Shown one piece after another: positions 8,246 to 17,409 of a DNA stretch of 64,000 bases. This stretch comes from Candidatus Olsenella pullistercoris. Lineage in GTDB: Bacteria; Actinomycetota; Coriobacteriia; Coriobacteriales; Atopobiaceae. The stretch covers positions 32,599-96,598 of the forward strand of contig DXBM01000067.1 in assembly GCA_019116525.1 (NCBI GenBank), in the 5' to 3' direction. The translations under genes and the position numbers were made by a program. The notes under the pieces are model-generated. The model saw nothing but the letters and a program-made list of their open reading frames with translations. It did no database searches and had not been told where the DNA came from. Numbering within the stretch: position 1 is the stretch's first letter; each line of letters begins with the position of its first letter.

Positions 8246-9001
8246 CTAGGCGCCGTGCGTGTTGTGGTAGTCGACGATGCCCTCGAGGGCGACGCGGCAC
8301 AGCAGGTCCTCGCCGTCGGTGCGCTCCTGCCCCTTCATGGTGTCCTTGAGGTTCTCGAGGACGGTGCAGAGCGTGAGCGCGCACGCCTTGACGCCCATGA
8401 GGCGCGCGACCGTGAGGATGCAGGAGGTCTCCATGTCGATGCCGGTCACCTTGAGCTTGCGCAGCTCGTCGAAGGTGTCCTGCATGTTCCGACCGAACTC
8501 GAGCGAGAACTTGGAGTCGTGCATCTGCGTGTAGAAGCCGTCCATCGTGCAGAAGATGCCGTTCAGGTAGCGCTTTCCGTGGCGCGTCACGACCGCGTTC
8601 ATGGTGTTGACGAGGTCGATGTCGGCGACGGCAGGGTAGGACTGCTCCACGTAGGTGGCGCTCGTCTGCTCGCGGCGCATGGCGGCCATGGGGATGAGAA
8701 AGTGGCCGAGCATGTCGTCCTGGAGCGACATCGAGGTGCCCATGCGCACGGCGACCCGCATGCCCGCCTCGTACATCTCCTCGAGGGCGATCGCCGCGGT
8801 GGGGGCGCCCATGCCCGTTGAGGAGACCGTCACCGGAACGCCCTGGTAGGTTCCCGTGTAGGTGTTGAACTCGCGCATGAACGCGACGTGCTTGGGGTCG
8901 TCCAGGTACTTCTTCAGCACCTCGACGCGCCACGGGTCGCCCGAGAAGATCACGTACGGGGCGATGGTCTCAGTCGAGGCCCCCATGTACAGAGTAGGCA
9001 T
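8246..9001 (-). CDS. nucleoside phosphorylase (PNP/UDP family)
   Basis: The 251-residue protein has the uridine/purine nucleoside phosphorylase fold, which splits a nucleoside with phosphate into a base and (deoxy)ribose-1-phosphate. Visible elements are an N-terminal GDPWRVE (family GdPxR phosphate loop), TVSSTGMGAPTAAIALEE (GxGxPS-type loop) and GIDMETSCILTVA (ribose-binding MExE-type strand). The usual RxGT(C/S)G loop reads VRMGTSMSLQD, so it is a divergent member. AGGAGG precedes ATG 9001, 10 bp after the kinase gene. The importer encoded upstream supports a nucleoside substrate; base preference is not predictable. Confidence 0.85.
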   Translation of the reverse strand: MPTLYMGASTETIAPYVIFSGDPWRVEVLKKYLDDPKHVAFMREFNTYTGTYQGVPVTVSSTGMGAPTAAIALEEMYEAGMRVAVRMGTSMSLQDDMLGHFLIPMAAMRREQTSATYVEQSYPAVADIDLVNTMNAVVTRHGKRYLNGIFCTMDGFYTQMHDSKFSLEFGRNMQDTFDELRKLKVTGIDMETSCILTVARLMGVKACALTLCTVLENLKDTMKGQERTDGEDLLCRVALEGIVDYHNTHGA

Positions 9002-9011
9002 CTCATACCTC

Positions 9012-9959
9012 CTAGCAGGCCTTGAAGGCCTCGTATCGGCTCATGAACGTCTTGAGATCGGGAGCGCCGGTGCAGCAGCCCTCGTGCTCGAGGATGAACG
9101 ACGAGAGCGTGGAGCCCATCCGGCAGCAGTCCTCGAGCGGCTGGTCGTGGAGCAGGCCGTAGAGGAACCCGGACATGTAGGCGTCCCCGCCGCCGGCCGT
9201 GTCGACGACCTCGGTGCAGGCGCACACGGGCACGCAGGCCGTCTCCACCGAGCCGTCCTCGCGCAGGTGCCAGTACTGGCTGCCGCGCTCGCCGTAGGTC
9301 GTGACGATCGTGCGCGCCTCGCCGCGCTCCATGAGGTCGGTGATCGCCCCGAGCCCAAAGTCCTTCTCGATGAGGGCGCGCTCGCTCTCGTTGGTGAAGA
9401 TGATCTGGCTCTTGAGCAGGAGCTGCTCGAGGAACGGGCGCGGGAAGGCGTCGGAGTCTGCCTTCATGCCAAAGACGACGGGCACGTTGTGCAGGCGACA
9501 CTTGCGGAAGAACTCCTCGTTGTCCGGGCGCGAGGCGACCGTCACCACGCCAAAGCGGGCACCCTCGAAGAAGCGGTCGTCGAGCGGGCGGTGGTACCTC
9601 GCGTCCATCGAGCCGGGATAGAACAACGTGATGTGCTGGCCCTCGTTGTCCTCGATGAGGTAGCAGACGGAGGTCGCCTCGCCCTCGATGACCTCGGTCG
9701 CCTCGGTGGAGACGCCCGCGTCCTCGAGAAACGCCTTGAAGCCGTTGGTCTCCCAGTCCGGGCCCACGCGCAGGATCGGCATCGCGTTCGCGCCGAGCCT
9801 GCACAGGGCGTACGCGATGTTGACGTTGCACCCGCCGTAGAACACGGTCGCGCAGGTTGCGTTGTCAACGAGCGAGGTCATGCCCACGCGCGCCGGGCTC
9901 TTGATCTTGACGATGTGGTCCATGCTCACGTAGCCGCTCGTCAGAACGTCGTAGGCCAT
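9012..9959 (-). CDS. PfkB-family carbohydrate/nucleoside kinase
   Basis: The 315-residue ribokinase-like protein has the N-terminal GGCNVNIAYALCRLG substrate-binding motif and the C-terminal DTAGGGDAYMSGFLYG motif; the canonical GAGD anion hole reads GGGD, while the catalytic Asp is kept. PfkB enzymes phosphorylate sugars or nucleosides with ATP or ADP. The gene abuts the hydrolase stop codon directly, so the two are translationally coupled. Downstream of the phosphorylase reaction it could phosphorylate ribose-1-phosphate, as PfkB-type ADP-dependent ribose-1-phosphate kinases do in archaeal nucleoside breakdown; this role is inference. Confidence 0.88.
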   Translation of the reverse strand: MAYDVLTSGYVSMDHIVKIKSPARVGMTSLVDNATCATVFYGGCNVNIAYALCRLGANAMPILRVGPDWETNGFKAFLEDAGVSTEATEVIEGEATSVCYLIEDNEGQHITLFYPGSMDARYHRPLDDRFFEGARFGVVTVASRPDNEEFFRKCRLHNVPVVFGMKADSDAFPRPFLEQLLLKSQIIFTNESERALIEKDFGLGAITDLMERGEARTIVTTYGERGSQYWHLREDGSVETACVPVCACTEVVDTAGGGDAYMSGFLYGLLHDQPLEDCCRMGSTLSSFILEHEGCCTGAPDLKTFMSRYEAFKAC

Positions 9960-10538
9960 CTAGAGCACCCCCTCGTCGAGCTGCTCGAAGAGCTCCTCGG
10001 TCGTGACGACCTGGCCCAGGTACTTCTGGATGTCCTCCAGGTGGACCTCGTTGACGACGTCGGAGTTGGTGGCGACGCACTCCCTCACCACGATCGGGTT
10101 GTAGTTGAGGTAGAAGGCGTCGGTGACGGTCGCGCGGATGCAGCAGTTGGTCTTGGTGCCGACCACGATCAGGTTCTTGATGCCGTTCTCGCGCAGGACC
10201 AGGTCGAGGTCGGTCCCAAAGAACCCGCTGTAGCGGCGCTTGCGGATCACGTAGTCGCGCTGCGGGTCAACGGGGAGCATCGGGTCGATCTCGATGCCGT
10301 CGGTCCCCTCGATGCAGTTGGGGCGCATGGCAGCCGCCTTCTCGTCCGGCTTGCCGGCGCGGTTGCAGTGCTGCAGGAAGATGACGAGCTTGCCCTTCTC
10401 GCGGCACTTCTCGAGCACGCGGGCGATCCGGGGCAGGACCTCGCGGTTCTGCGGGTAGTAGACCAGGCCGTCCGGGCTCGTGAAGTCCTTGACCATGTCC
10501 ACGATGACGAGGGCGGTCCCGCCGTAGCCGTTATCCAT
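9960..10538 (-). CDS. isochorismatase-fold cysteine hydrolase
   Basis: The 192-residue protein belongs to the superfamily of isochorismatase, nicotinamidase, N-carbamoylsarcosine amidase and ureidoacrylate amidohydrolase. The catalytic triad is readable: Asp in LVIVDMVKDF, Lys in VIRKRRYSGFFGT and Cys in VGTKTNCCIRATVTDAF. The DxHxxxH zinc site of nicotinamidase is absent, so I do not call it pncA. In this cluster it could hydrolyse an amide or ureido group of the freed base or a derivative. It overlaps the permease gene upstream by 8 bp (10531-10538). Confidence 0.85.
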   Translation of the reverse strand: MDNGYGGTALVIVDMVKDFTSPDGLVYYPQNREVLPRIARVLEKCREKGKLVIFLQHCNRAGKPDEKAAAMRPNCIEGTDGIEIDPMLPVDPQRDYVIRKRRYSGFFGTDLDLVLRENGIKNLIVVGTKTNCCIRATVTDAFYLNYNPIVVRECVATNSDVVNEVHLEDIQKYLGQVVTTEELFEQLDEGVL

Positions 10539-11445
10539 TGACGAACCCCCTCGTCTTGACGTTGCGGCGCTGGGCGACGGAGACGACGGCCAGGACGGCG
10601 ACCATGAGGATGTACGGGATTACGTCGAAGAGGCCGGAGGCGGGGCCTGCGTAGATGGCGAGGTTGATCGCCAGCGCGCGGGCAAAGCCGAACATGATCG
10701 CGTAGAGCGAGGAGGTCAGCGGGTCGCCGCGGCCGCAGTAGATTGCGGCGATGGCGATGAAGCCGCGGGAGGCGGTCATGTTGTTGGTGAACATGCCCAT
10801 GCGCTCGGTGGAGAGGTTGACTCCAGCGAGGCCGCAGCAGACGGCGCCGATGAGGATGGCGGCGTACTTGTAGGTGTTGGCCTTGAGGCCGAGGCTGCGG
10901 GCGGCGTCCTCGTTCTCGCCGACGACGCGCACGTAGGTGCCGAAGCGGGTCTTGTACATGAGGGCCCACATGAGCGCGATGCCGATGAACGCAACGTAGG
11001 TGAGGATCGGGTGGCCCGAGAGGATGTCGCCAACGATCGGGATCTGGCCGATCACGGGGATGTTGATCTGCAGGTCAGCGACGTTGAGGCCAGGAATCGT
11101 GATGTTGGAGGTGCTCATCAGGACCATGACGAAGCCGGCGATCGCCGGGGCGAGCATGTTGATGGCAAGGCCGATGACGATCACGTTGCCCTTGAGCGTG
11201 ACGCCCATGAACGAGAAGATCAGGCCGAGCGCAAAGCTCGCGAGCACGGCAAGGGCGCACGCTAGGATGAGGTTGCCCGTGAAGAAGCCGACGAGCGTGG
11301 AGACGAACGCGCCGATGAGCATCATCCCCTCGAGGGCGATGTTGAGGACGTTCGCCTTGAAGGCGAACACTCCGCCAATGACGCACAGGATGATGGGAGC
11401 GCTGTGGTAGACGGTGTCGTAGAGAATGTTGCCGATGAGATCCAT
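10531..11445 (-). CDS. nucleoside ABC transporter permease (second subunit)
   Basis: The 304-residue polytopic membrane protein (about 8-10 spans) is of the BPD_transp_2 class used by RbsC and by BMP-type nucleoside importers (YufQ/NupQ-like). Typical features are AFKANVLNIALEGMMLIGAF near the N-terminus and the EAA-like loop GENEDAARSLGL that contacts the ATPase. It follows the first permease gene after 3 bp. It forms the membrane channel with the preceding permease, the ATPase and the lipoprotein of the same operon. Confidence 0.9.
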   Translation of the reverse strand: MDLIGNILYDTVYHSAPIILCVIGGVFAFKANVLNIALEGMMLIGAFVSTLVGFFTGNLILACALAVLASFALGLIFSFMGVTLKGNVIVIGLAINMLAPAIAGFVMVLMSTSNITIPGLNVADLQINIPVIGQIPIVGDILSGHPILTYVAFIGIALMWALMYKTRFGTYVRVVGENEDAARSLGLKANTYKYAAILIGAVCCGLAGVNLSTERMGMFTNNMTASRGFIAIAAIYCGRGDPLTSSLYAIMFGFARALAINLAIYAGPASGLFDVIPYILMVAVLAVVSVAQRRNVKTRGFVNG

Positions 11446-11448
11446 GAC

Positions 11449-12537
11449 CTATGCCTCCTCTCCGGCCTTGGCCGCCTTGCGACGGGCGAGCATCTCGGAG
11501 ATCTGCTTGCGAACGCCGAGGCGCTCGTCGATGAACTTGGCCGCCAGGAAGAGCACGATGAGCGCCTGGACGACGGAGACGATCTCCTTGGGAACGGTCG
11601 AGTACATGTTGATGTTGTCGGCGCCGGTCTTGAGGGCCGCGTAGAGCACGGCGGCGATGATCACGCCGACGGGCGAGTGGCCGCCGAGCAGCGACACGAG
11701 CATGCCGTCCCAGCCGAGGCCCGGGCTGCCCGAGAAGTCGAGCGTGTAGTGGAACTTCTCGCTCATCATCCAGCCGGCGCCGGCGAGGCCGGACAGCACG
11801 CCGGAGATGACCATGAGGATGATGATCTTGCGGTTGACGCGCATGCCGGTGGCCTCGGAGAACTCGGCGTTCTTGCCCATGGCCGTGATCTCGTAGCCGA
11901 GCTTGGAGCGCCTCATCACGACGAGCATCACGATGAAGCCGACAATCGCGATGAAGAAGAACGGGGTGATGCGCAGGCCGGCGATGCGGCCGAACATCGC
12001 GTTCTCGTGGATGACCGGCGTGCAGACGTAGCCGCTCGTGACGTCACGGAACACGCCCGTCGAGAGGAACTCGAGCACCTTTGAGAGCGCGTAGTTGAGC
12101 ATGAGCGTGACGACCATCTCGTCCACGTGGAAGTAGGCCTTGAGCAGGGCCGGGACGAGCGCGAACAGCACGCCGCACACGATGCCGATCACAAGGCAGA
12201 TCGACTGCATGAGCAGGGGGTTGAGCGTCTCGGGCAGGTAGGCTCCCGCGATGCCCGCGAAGAAGGCGCCCAGAAGCATCGACCCCTCGACGCCCATGTT
12301 GTAGATGTTGGCCTTGAAGGTCACCGCGATGGCCAGGCCGGTGAGGATGAGGGGGCTTGCGTAGTGCAGGGTGGTGAAGAACCCGCGCGAGGTGAAGAGC
12401 GACTTCTCGAGAAGGATCGCGTAGGTCTCGAAGGGGTTCTCGCCAATCGCAACGATGACGATTCCGCCGACGACGAAGGCGAGCAGCACGGGCAGAATCG
12501 AGTTGAGCAGGCGCCTCCCCAGAATGTGAAGTTTCAT
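11449..12537 (-). CDS. nucleoside ABC transporter permease (first subunit)
   Basis: The 362-residue permease is YufP/NupP-like, with an N-terminal cytoplasmic segment, about ten hydrophobic spans, the conserved TFKANIYNMGVEGSMLLGA segment and the coupling loop GKNAEFSEATGM. It pairs with the smaller permease downstream. The C-terminus is charged (MLARRKAAKAGEEA). The gap to the ATPase gene is 17 bp. Together with the BMP-type binding protein it defines a high-affinity nucleoside importer. Confidence 0.9.
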   Translation of the reverse strand: MKLHILGRRLLNSILPVLLAFVVGGIVIVAIGENPFETYAILLEKSLFTSRGFFTTLHYASPLILTGLAIAVTFKANIYNMGVEGSMLLGAFFAGIAGAYLPETLNPLLMQSICLVIGIVCGVLFALVPALLKAYFHVDEMVVTLMLNYALSKVLEFLSTGVFRDVTSGYVCTPVIHENAMFGRIAGLRITPFFFIAIVGFIVMLVVMRRSKLGYEITAMGKNAEFSEATGMRVNRKIIILMVISGVLSGLAGAGWMMSEKFHYTLDFSGSPGLGWDGMLVSLLGGHSPVGVIIAAVLYAALKTGADNINMYSTVPKEIVSVVQALIVLFLAAKFIDERLGVRKQISEMLARRKAAKAGEEA

Positions 12538-12554
12538 GGCTTCTACTCCTTCAG

Positions 12555-14078
<1,524 letters not shown>

Positions 14079-14102
14079 GTCTGCCACGCCCCAAGTCGGT
14101 CG

Positions 14103-15290
14103 CTACTGGATGTTCACGTTCGGGCAGGTGGCGGGATCGAAGGTCTCGCCGATCTGGGCGTTGACGACCGTGATCTCGGTGCCGACCTTGCCGGTGAGGT
14201 CCTCGATCTCGGCCTTGATCGTCTCCCAGGTATCCGTGTCCTGGATGTACTCGGAGATGACGGAGAGGTCCGTGATGCCCGTGGCGCCGGTGGCGACGGA
14301 GTAGTTCATCTCGTTGTCGATGCTCGCCATGTCGTCAGCGGCGAGGGCCTCGCAGATGGACTGGACGGGCACGCCGGTGCTCTTGAGGACCGTGGTGAGG
14401 ACGTAGCCGGGCTGCTGGTCGTCCTTGTCGTCGTCGACCTGGATGGCGAGCTTGCCGACCTCCTTGGCCTTGGACGTGATGCCGTCGCCCACGCTGCCGG
14501 CGCAGCCGAAGACGATGTTGGCGCCCTGGTCGTAGTAGGTGCCGGCGACGGTGGCGCCAGCGGCGGAGTCGGTGAAGCCGGCGTCGTACTTGGCGTAGTA
14601 GTCATAGGTGACGCCGAGCTTCTCGGCCTCGTAGTTGATGCCCTCGATGAAGCCGTAGGACTCGACGACGATGCCGTTGGAGTTGGTGCCGCCGATGAAG
14701 CCCATGGCGCGGCCGCCCGCGTCCGGCGCGGTGAAGTTATAGCCGTCGCCGAAGAGCGTGGCGGAGTTCTCGTTCACGAGCACCGACAGGGCACCGGCGA
14801 GGAACGCGCCCTCGTTGACGTTGAAGAGCACGGAGACGACGTTCGGGAACTTGACGGAGCCGTCGTCGTTCTTGTTGGGGTTGTCGTTGAAGACGACCCA
14901 CGTGGTGTCGGGGAACTGCTGGGCGAGCGGGTCGGCGCCGCCGGTGCCGTTGATGAGGGCCTCGAAGTCGTACTCCATGTTGAAGACGAGGTCGTAGCCG
15001 TCCGCGCCGAGCGTCTCAAGCGCCTGCGGGATGCCGTTGGTGGGCTCGATGACCTGGACGTTCCAGCCGTTCTCCTCGCCCACTGCCTGCGCCGCCTCGA
15101 TGGCGCGCTGGTTGAAGCCGCCGTCGTTGCGGCCGGCGGAGGAGCAGACCACGGCCACGTTGCGCGCGGTGCCCTCGCCGCCGCCCTGGGCGTCCCCGCC
15201 CTCGTCGCCGCTGCAGGCGGCGAGGCCTGCCACGGCGGCAGCGCCACCGACGATCCCGAGGAAGCTGCGACGCGAGATGTCCTTGCTCAT
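14103..15290 (-). CDS. BMP-family nucleoside-binding lipoprotein
   Basis: The 395-residue protein starts with a twin-arginine-like, lipoprotein signal (RRSFLGIVGG, then the lipobox LAAC), followed by a Gly/Asp/Glu-rich linker. The mature part has the BMP/PnrA fold: GRNDGGFNQRAIEAA at the ligand hinge, VFNMEYDFEALI, and GFIGGTNSNGIVVESYGF. BMP proteins deliver purine or pyrimidine nucleosides to ABC importers. GGAAGGAA precedes ATG 15290. The 122-bp gap to the GntR gene holds a TCGGG/CCCGA hairpin, so regulator and transporter might be differentially expressed. Confidence 0.92.
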   Translation of the reverse strand: MSKDISRRSFLGIVGGAAAVAGLAACSGDEGGDAQGGGEGTARNVAVVCSSAGRNDGGFNQRAIEAAQAVGEENGWNVQVIEPTNGIPQALETLGADGYDLVFNMEYDFEALINGTGGADPLAQQFPDTTWVVFNDNPNKNDDGSVKFPNVVSVLFNVNEGAFLAGALSVLVNENSATLFGDGYNFTAPDAGGRAMGFIGGTNSNGIVVESYGFIEGINYEAEKLGVTYDYYAKYDAGFTDSAAGATVAGTYYDQGANIVFGCAGSVGDGITSKAKEVGKLAIQVDDDKDDQQPGYVLTTVLKSTGVPVQSICEALAADDMASIDNEMNYSVATGATGITDLSVISEYIQDTDTWETIKAEIEDLTGKVGTEITVVNAQIGETFDPATCPNVNIQ

Positions 15291-15412
15291 GGTTCCTTCC
15301 CTTCCTTTGTGCCCACTCCCCTCGGGACGGCGCCCCGAAAAGACATGAGCGTTCCCTTCGCCCCCGGCCCCTACCGGAGGCGTCTTGCACGAACCGATAT
15401 GCTCAGCGGGCC

Positions 15413-16159
15413 CTAGCCCGTGACCTGATTGATGTAGAACTTGAACTTGTCGCTTCTGTACCAGCAGTTGAAGTACTCCACCGGCTGCTTTCTCCCTCTC
15501 ACCTCCCCCTGGGTCACGCACGTGAAGTGAAGGAGCGGAATCCCGGGCTTGACCTGCAGGTAGTCTGCGGTCTTGCCCTTTGCGAGGGCCGCCTCGACGG
15601 TCCTCGTGGCGTTCTGAAGGCTGGTGTGGTACTCCTTCTTGAGAATCTCGTACAGCGACTCCTGGGAGAAGTCAAAGAGGTCAATGCCAAAGAAGAGCTT
15701 GTAGGGCAGGTAGCACACCGTGTGGTTGATCGGCGTGTCGTCGGCGTAGTAGACGCGCTCGAGGCGGAACACGTTCTCCCCGCGGCTGAGCTCGAGGTGG
15801 CTCATGAGCTCCTCGGTGGCGGGGATGACGTCGGCGGAGATCACCTTGCGCCGCGGGGTCATGCCGAGGTTCTCGATGTCCTGCGTGCAGCTGACGATCG
15901 AGATGAGGTCCTGGGGGTACTCCTCGCCCTTGACGAAGGTGCCCTTGCCCTGGACCTTGTAGAGGTGGCCGTCGCGAACGAGCTCGTCGATGGCCCGACG
16001 GACCGTGATGCGGCTCACGCCGAAGCTCTCCACGAGCTCGCGCTCGCTCGGTATGGGCTCGTTCTCCCGGTACTCGCGGCTGTTTATCTTCTCGATGATG
16101 GCCTGCTCGAGAAGGTAGTACTTGGGCAGCCTCGCCTGCTGTGAACCAGTCATCGCCAT
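15413..16159 (-). CDS. GntR-family (HutC/UTRA) transcriptional regulator
   Basis: The 248-residue regulator has an N-terminal winged helix (PSERELVESFGV, VSRITVRRAIDEL, then KVQGKGTFV wing) and a C-terminal UTRA ligand domain with EEYP, RLERVYYADDTPINH and PLLHFTCVTQGE. UTRA domains bind small metabolites, often sugar phosphates or purine-related compounds. As first gene of the minus-strand cluster it most likely represses it and itself until a catabolic intermediate binds. Repeated GGTAATAC half-sites upstream are candidate operators. A second ATG (16153) is possible. Confidence 0.9.
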   Translation of the reverse strand: MAMTGSQQARLPKYYLLEQAIIEKINSREYRENEPIPSERELVESFGVSRITVRRAIDELVRDGHLYKVQGKGTFVKGEEYPQDLISIVSCTQDIENLGMTPRRKVISADVIPATEELMSHLELSRGENVFRLERVYYADDTPINHTVCYLPYKLFFGIDLFDFSQESLYEILKKEYHTSLQNATRTVEAALAKGKTADYLQVKPGIPLLHFTCVTQGEVRGRKQPVEYFNCWYRSDKFKFYINQVTG

Positions 16160-16232
16160 GGCGCCCGCTCGCCTCCCCTCACAGGTCGCGGTGTCGTCCC
16201 GACCACCCTGTCATAACGTCTTGCCCATACTC

Positions 16233-16331
16233 AGTATTACCTCTTGCCTCCCGCTCCCGCGCACGACGGTCGTGCACGGCCCGCAGGCTCGGCAATCGGT
16301 AATACCAGTAGGTGCGTGTTGACCTATTACC
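16233..16331. promoter_or_regulatory. candidate GntR operator half-sites
   Basis: AGTATTACC (16233-16241), GGTAATACC (16299-16307) and CTATTACC (16324-16331) are variants of one half-site in both orientations. A perfect 15-bp palindrome GCACGACGGTCGTGC sits between them at 16261-16275. UTRA-type GntR proteins bind short inverted half-sites near their own promoters, so autoregulation is plausible; assignment to this protein is inference. Confidence 0.45.
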
Positions 16332-16430
16332 TTGAAGCCAACCGCCAGAAAAACTACATGTACCTGCACTTCGTTTGACTTGCTCCCGCGGGCGCCCACG
16401 AGCCATGGTGGCAGGGCAACGTTGCCGAAT

Positions 16431-16493
16431 CCTGACAGATCCCCCCGTCCCCTCTGTCAGGCCCTGACAGAGGGGACGGGGGGATCTGTCAGG
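16431..16493. repeat. perfect 31-bp inverted repeat with a 1-nt centre
   Basis: Arms 16431-16461 and 16463-16493 are exact reverse complements (ends CCTGACAGATC, inner ends CTCTGTCAGG), with a single C between. Within each arm CCTGACAG and CTGTCAGG are themselves inverted, so the unit is nested. It may serve as a bidirectional block between the divergent GntR and suf operons, or be a REP-like insertion. There is no T-run. Confidence 0.85.
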
Positions 16494-16542
16494 CCCTGAA
16501 TACGTACCGTTTGTGACAGACCAGGTTTTTCTCGGCGTGCCC

Positions 16543-16570
16543 TTGCCTTTAATTACCTACTCATTACTAT
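16543..16570 (+). promoter_or_regulatory. candidate suf operon promoter with overlapping dyad
   Basis: TTGCCT (16543-16548) and TACTAT (16565-16570), 16 bp apart, fit a sigma-70-type promoter about 50 bp ahead of sufC. An AT-rich dyad TAATT...AATTA spans the spacer and the -10, a sensible place for an Rrf2-type repressor such as the one encoded at the end of this operon. Binding is inferred, not shown. Confidence 0.5.
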
Positions 16571-16623
16571 GAATTAGGCGAACAAGGCGCGGGCCGCGCG
16601 GCCCGCGAGGAGAAAGGCGGAAC

Positions 16624-17409
16624 ATGGCCACCCAGCTGCTCAGCGTGAGCTCCCTCTCGGCGGGCACCGACGACAAGCCCATCCTGCACGACATCGACCT
16701 CTCCGTGGGCGAGGGCGAGTGCCACGTCCTCATGGGCCCCAACGGCGCGGGCAAGTCCACGCTCGGACACGTCATCATGGGAGACCCGGCATACCGTGTC
16801 ACCTCCGGCTCCATCGGCTTCGCCGGCGAGGACGTGACCGAGCTCCCCGCGGACAAGCGCTCGCTCGCTGGCATCTTCCTCTCCTACCAGGCCCCCGTCG
16901 AGGTGCCCGGCGTGCCGCTCTACAGCTTCCTGCGCTCGATCTGCCAGATGCGCCCCGAGCTCAAGACCACCGCCCGCAAGTTCCGCGAGCGCGTGGGCGA
17001 GATCGCGGAGTCGCTCGACCTCGACCAGAGCTTCCTCATGCGCGAGCTCAACGTCGGCTTCTCCGGCGGCGAGAAGAAGAAGATCGAGATGCTCCAGCTC
17101 CTTCTGCTCAGGCCTCGCCTCGCCATTCTCGACGAGACCGACTCCGGCCTTGACGTCGACGCCCTCGGGATCGTGTCCCGCGGCATCCAAGCCTATCGCG
17201 ACCAGGTCGGAGGGGCGCTCGTCGTGATCACGCACAACACGCGCATCCTCGAGCGCCTCGAGGTCGACCGCACGCACGTCATGGTCAAGGGCCACATGGT
17301 CGCCGAGGGCCCCGCCGACCTCATCGCCGAGATCGACGCGCGCGGGTTCGAGCGCTTCGAGCGCTGCGAGGACTGCGACGGCTGCCCCATGGTCGGTGAT
17401 GCCCAGTGA
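16624..17409 (+). CDS. sufC: Fe-S cluster assembly ATPase SufC
   Basis: The 261-residue soluble ABC-type ATPase of the SufBCD scaffold has Walker A GPNGAGKS (residues 38-45), signature FSGGEKKK and Walker B AILDETDSGLD. It hydrolyses ATP to drive conformational change of SufB-SufD during cluster assembly. The C-terminus ends with a cysteine cluster, RCEDCDGCPM, which is unusual for SufC and could bind metal. It overlaps sufB by 4 bp (GTGA). First gene of sufCBDSU-rrf2. Confidence 0.95.
   Translation: MATQLLSVSSLSAGTDDKPILHDIDLSVGEGECHVLMGPNGAGKSTLGHVIMGDPAYRVTSGSIGFAGEDVTELPADKRSLAGIFLSYQAPVEVPGVPLYSFLRSICQMRPELKTTARKFRERVGEIAESLDLDQSFLMRELNVGFSGGEKKKIEMLQLLLLRPRLAILDETDSGLDVDALGIVSRGIQAYRDQVGGALVVITHNTRILERLEVDRTHVMVKGHMVAEGPADLIAEIDARGFERFERCEDCDGCPMVGDAQ

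Larger units (their letters stand above)
16160..16623. other. 464-bp divergent intergenic region between the GntR cluster and suf
   Basis: The region contains three GGTAATAC-type half-sites, a 15-bp palindrome, a perfect 31-bp inverted repeat and the suf promoter, each listed separately. No reading frame is credible. The minus-strand promoter for the GntR cluster must be here, but no convincing -35/-10 pair was found. Confidence 0.7.

Noticed and set aside
9960..10538. Nicotinamidase pncA
   Set aside because: The DxHxxxH metal site is absent, so only the superfamily is supported.
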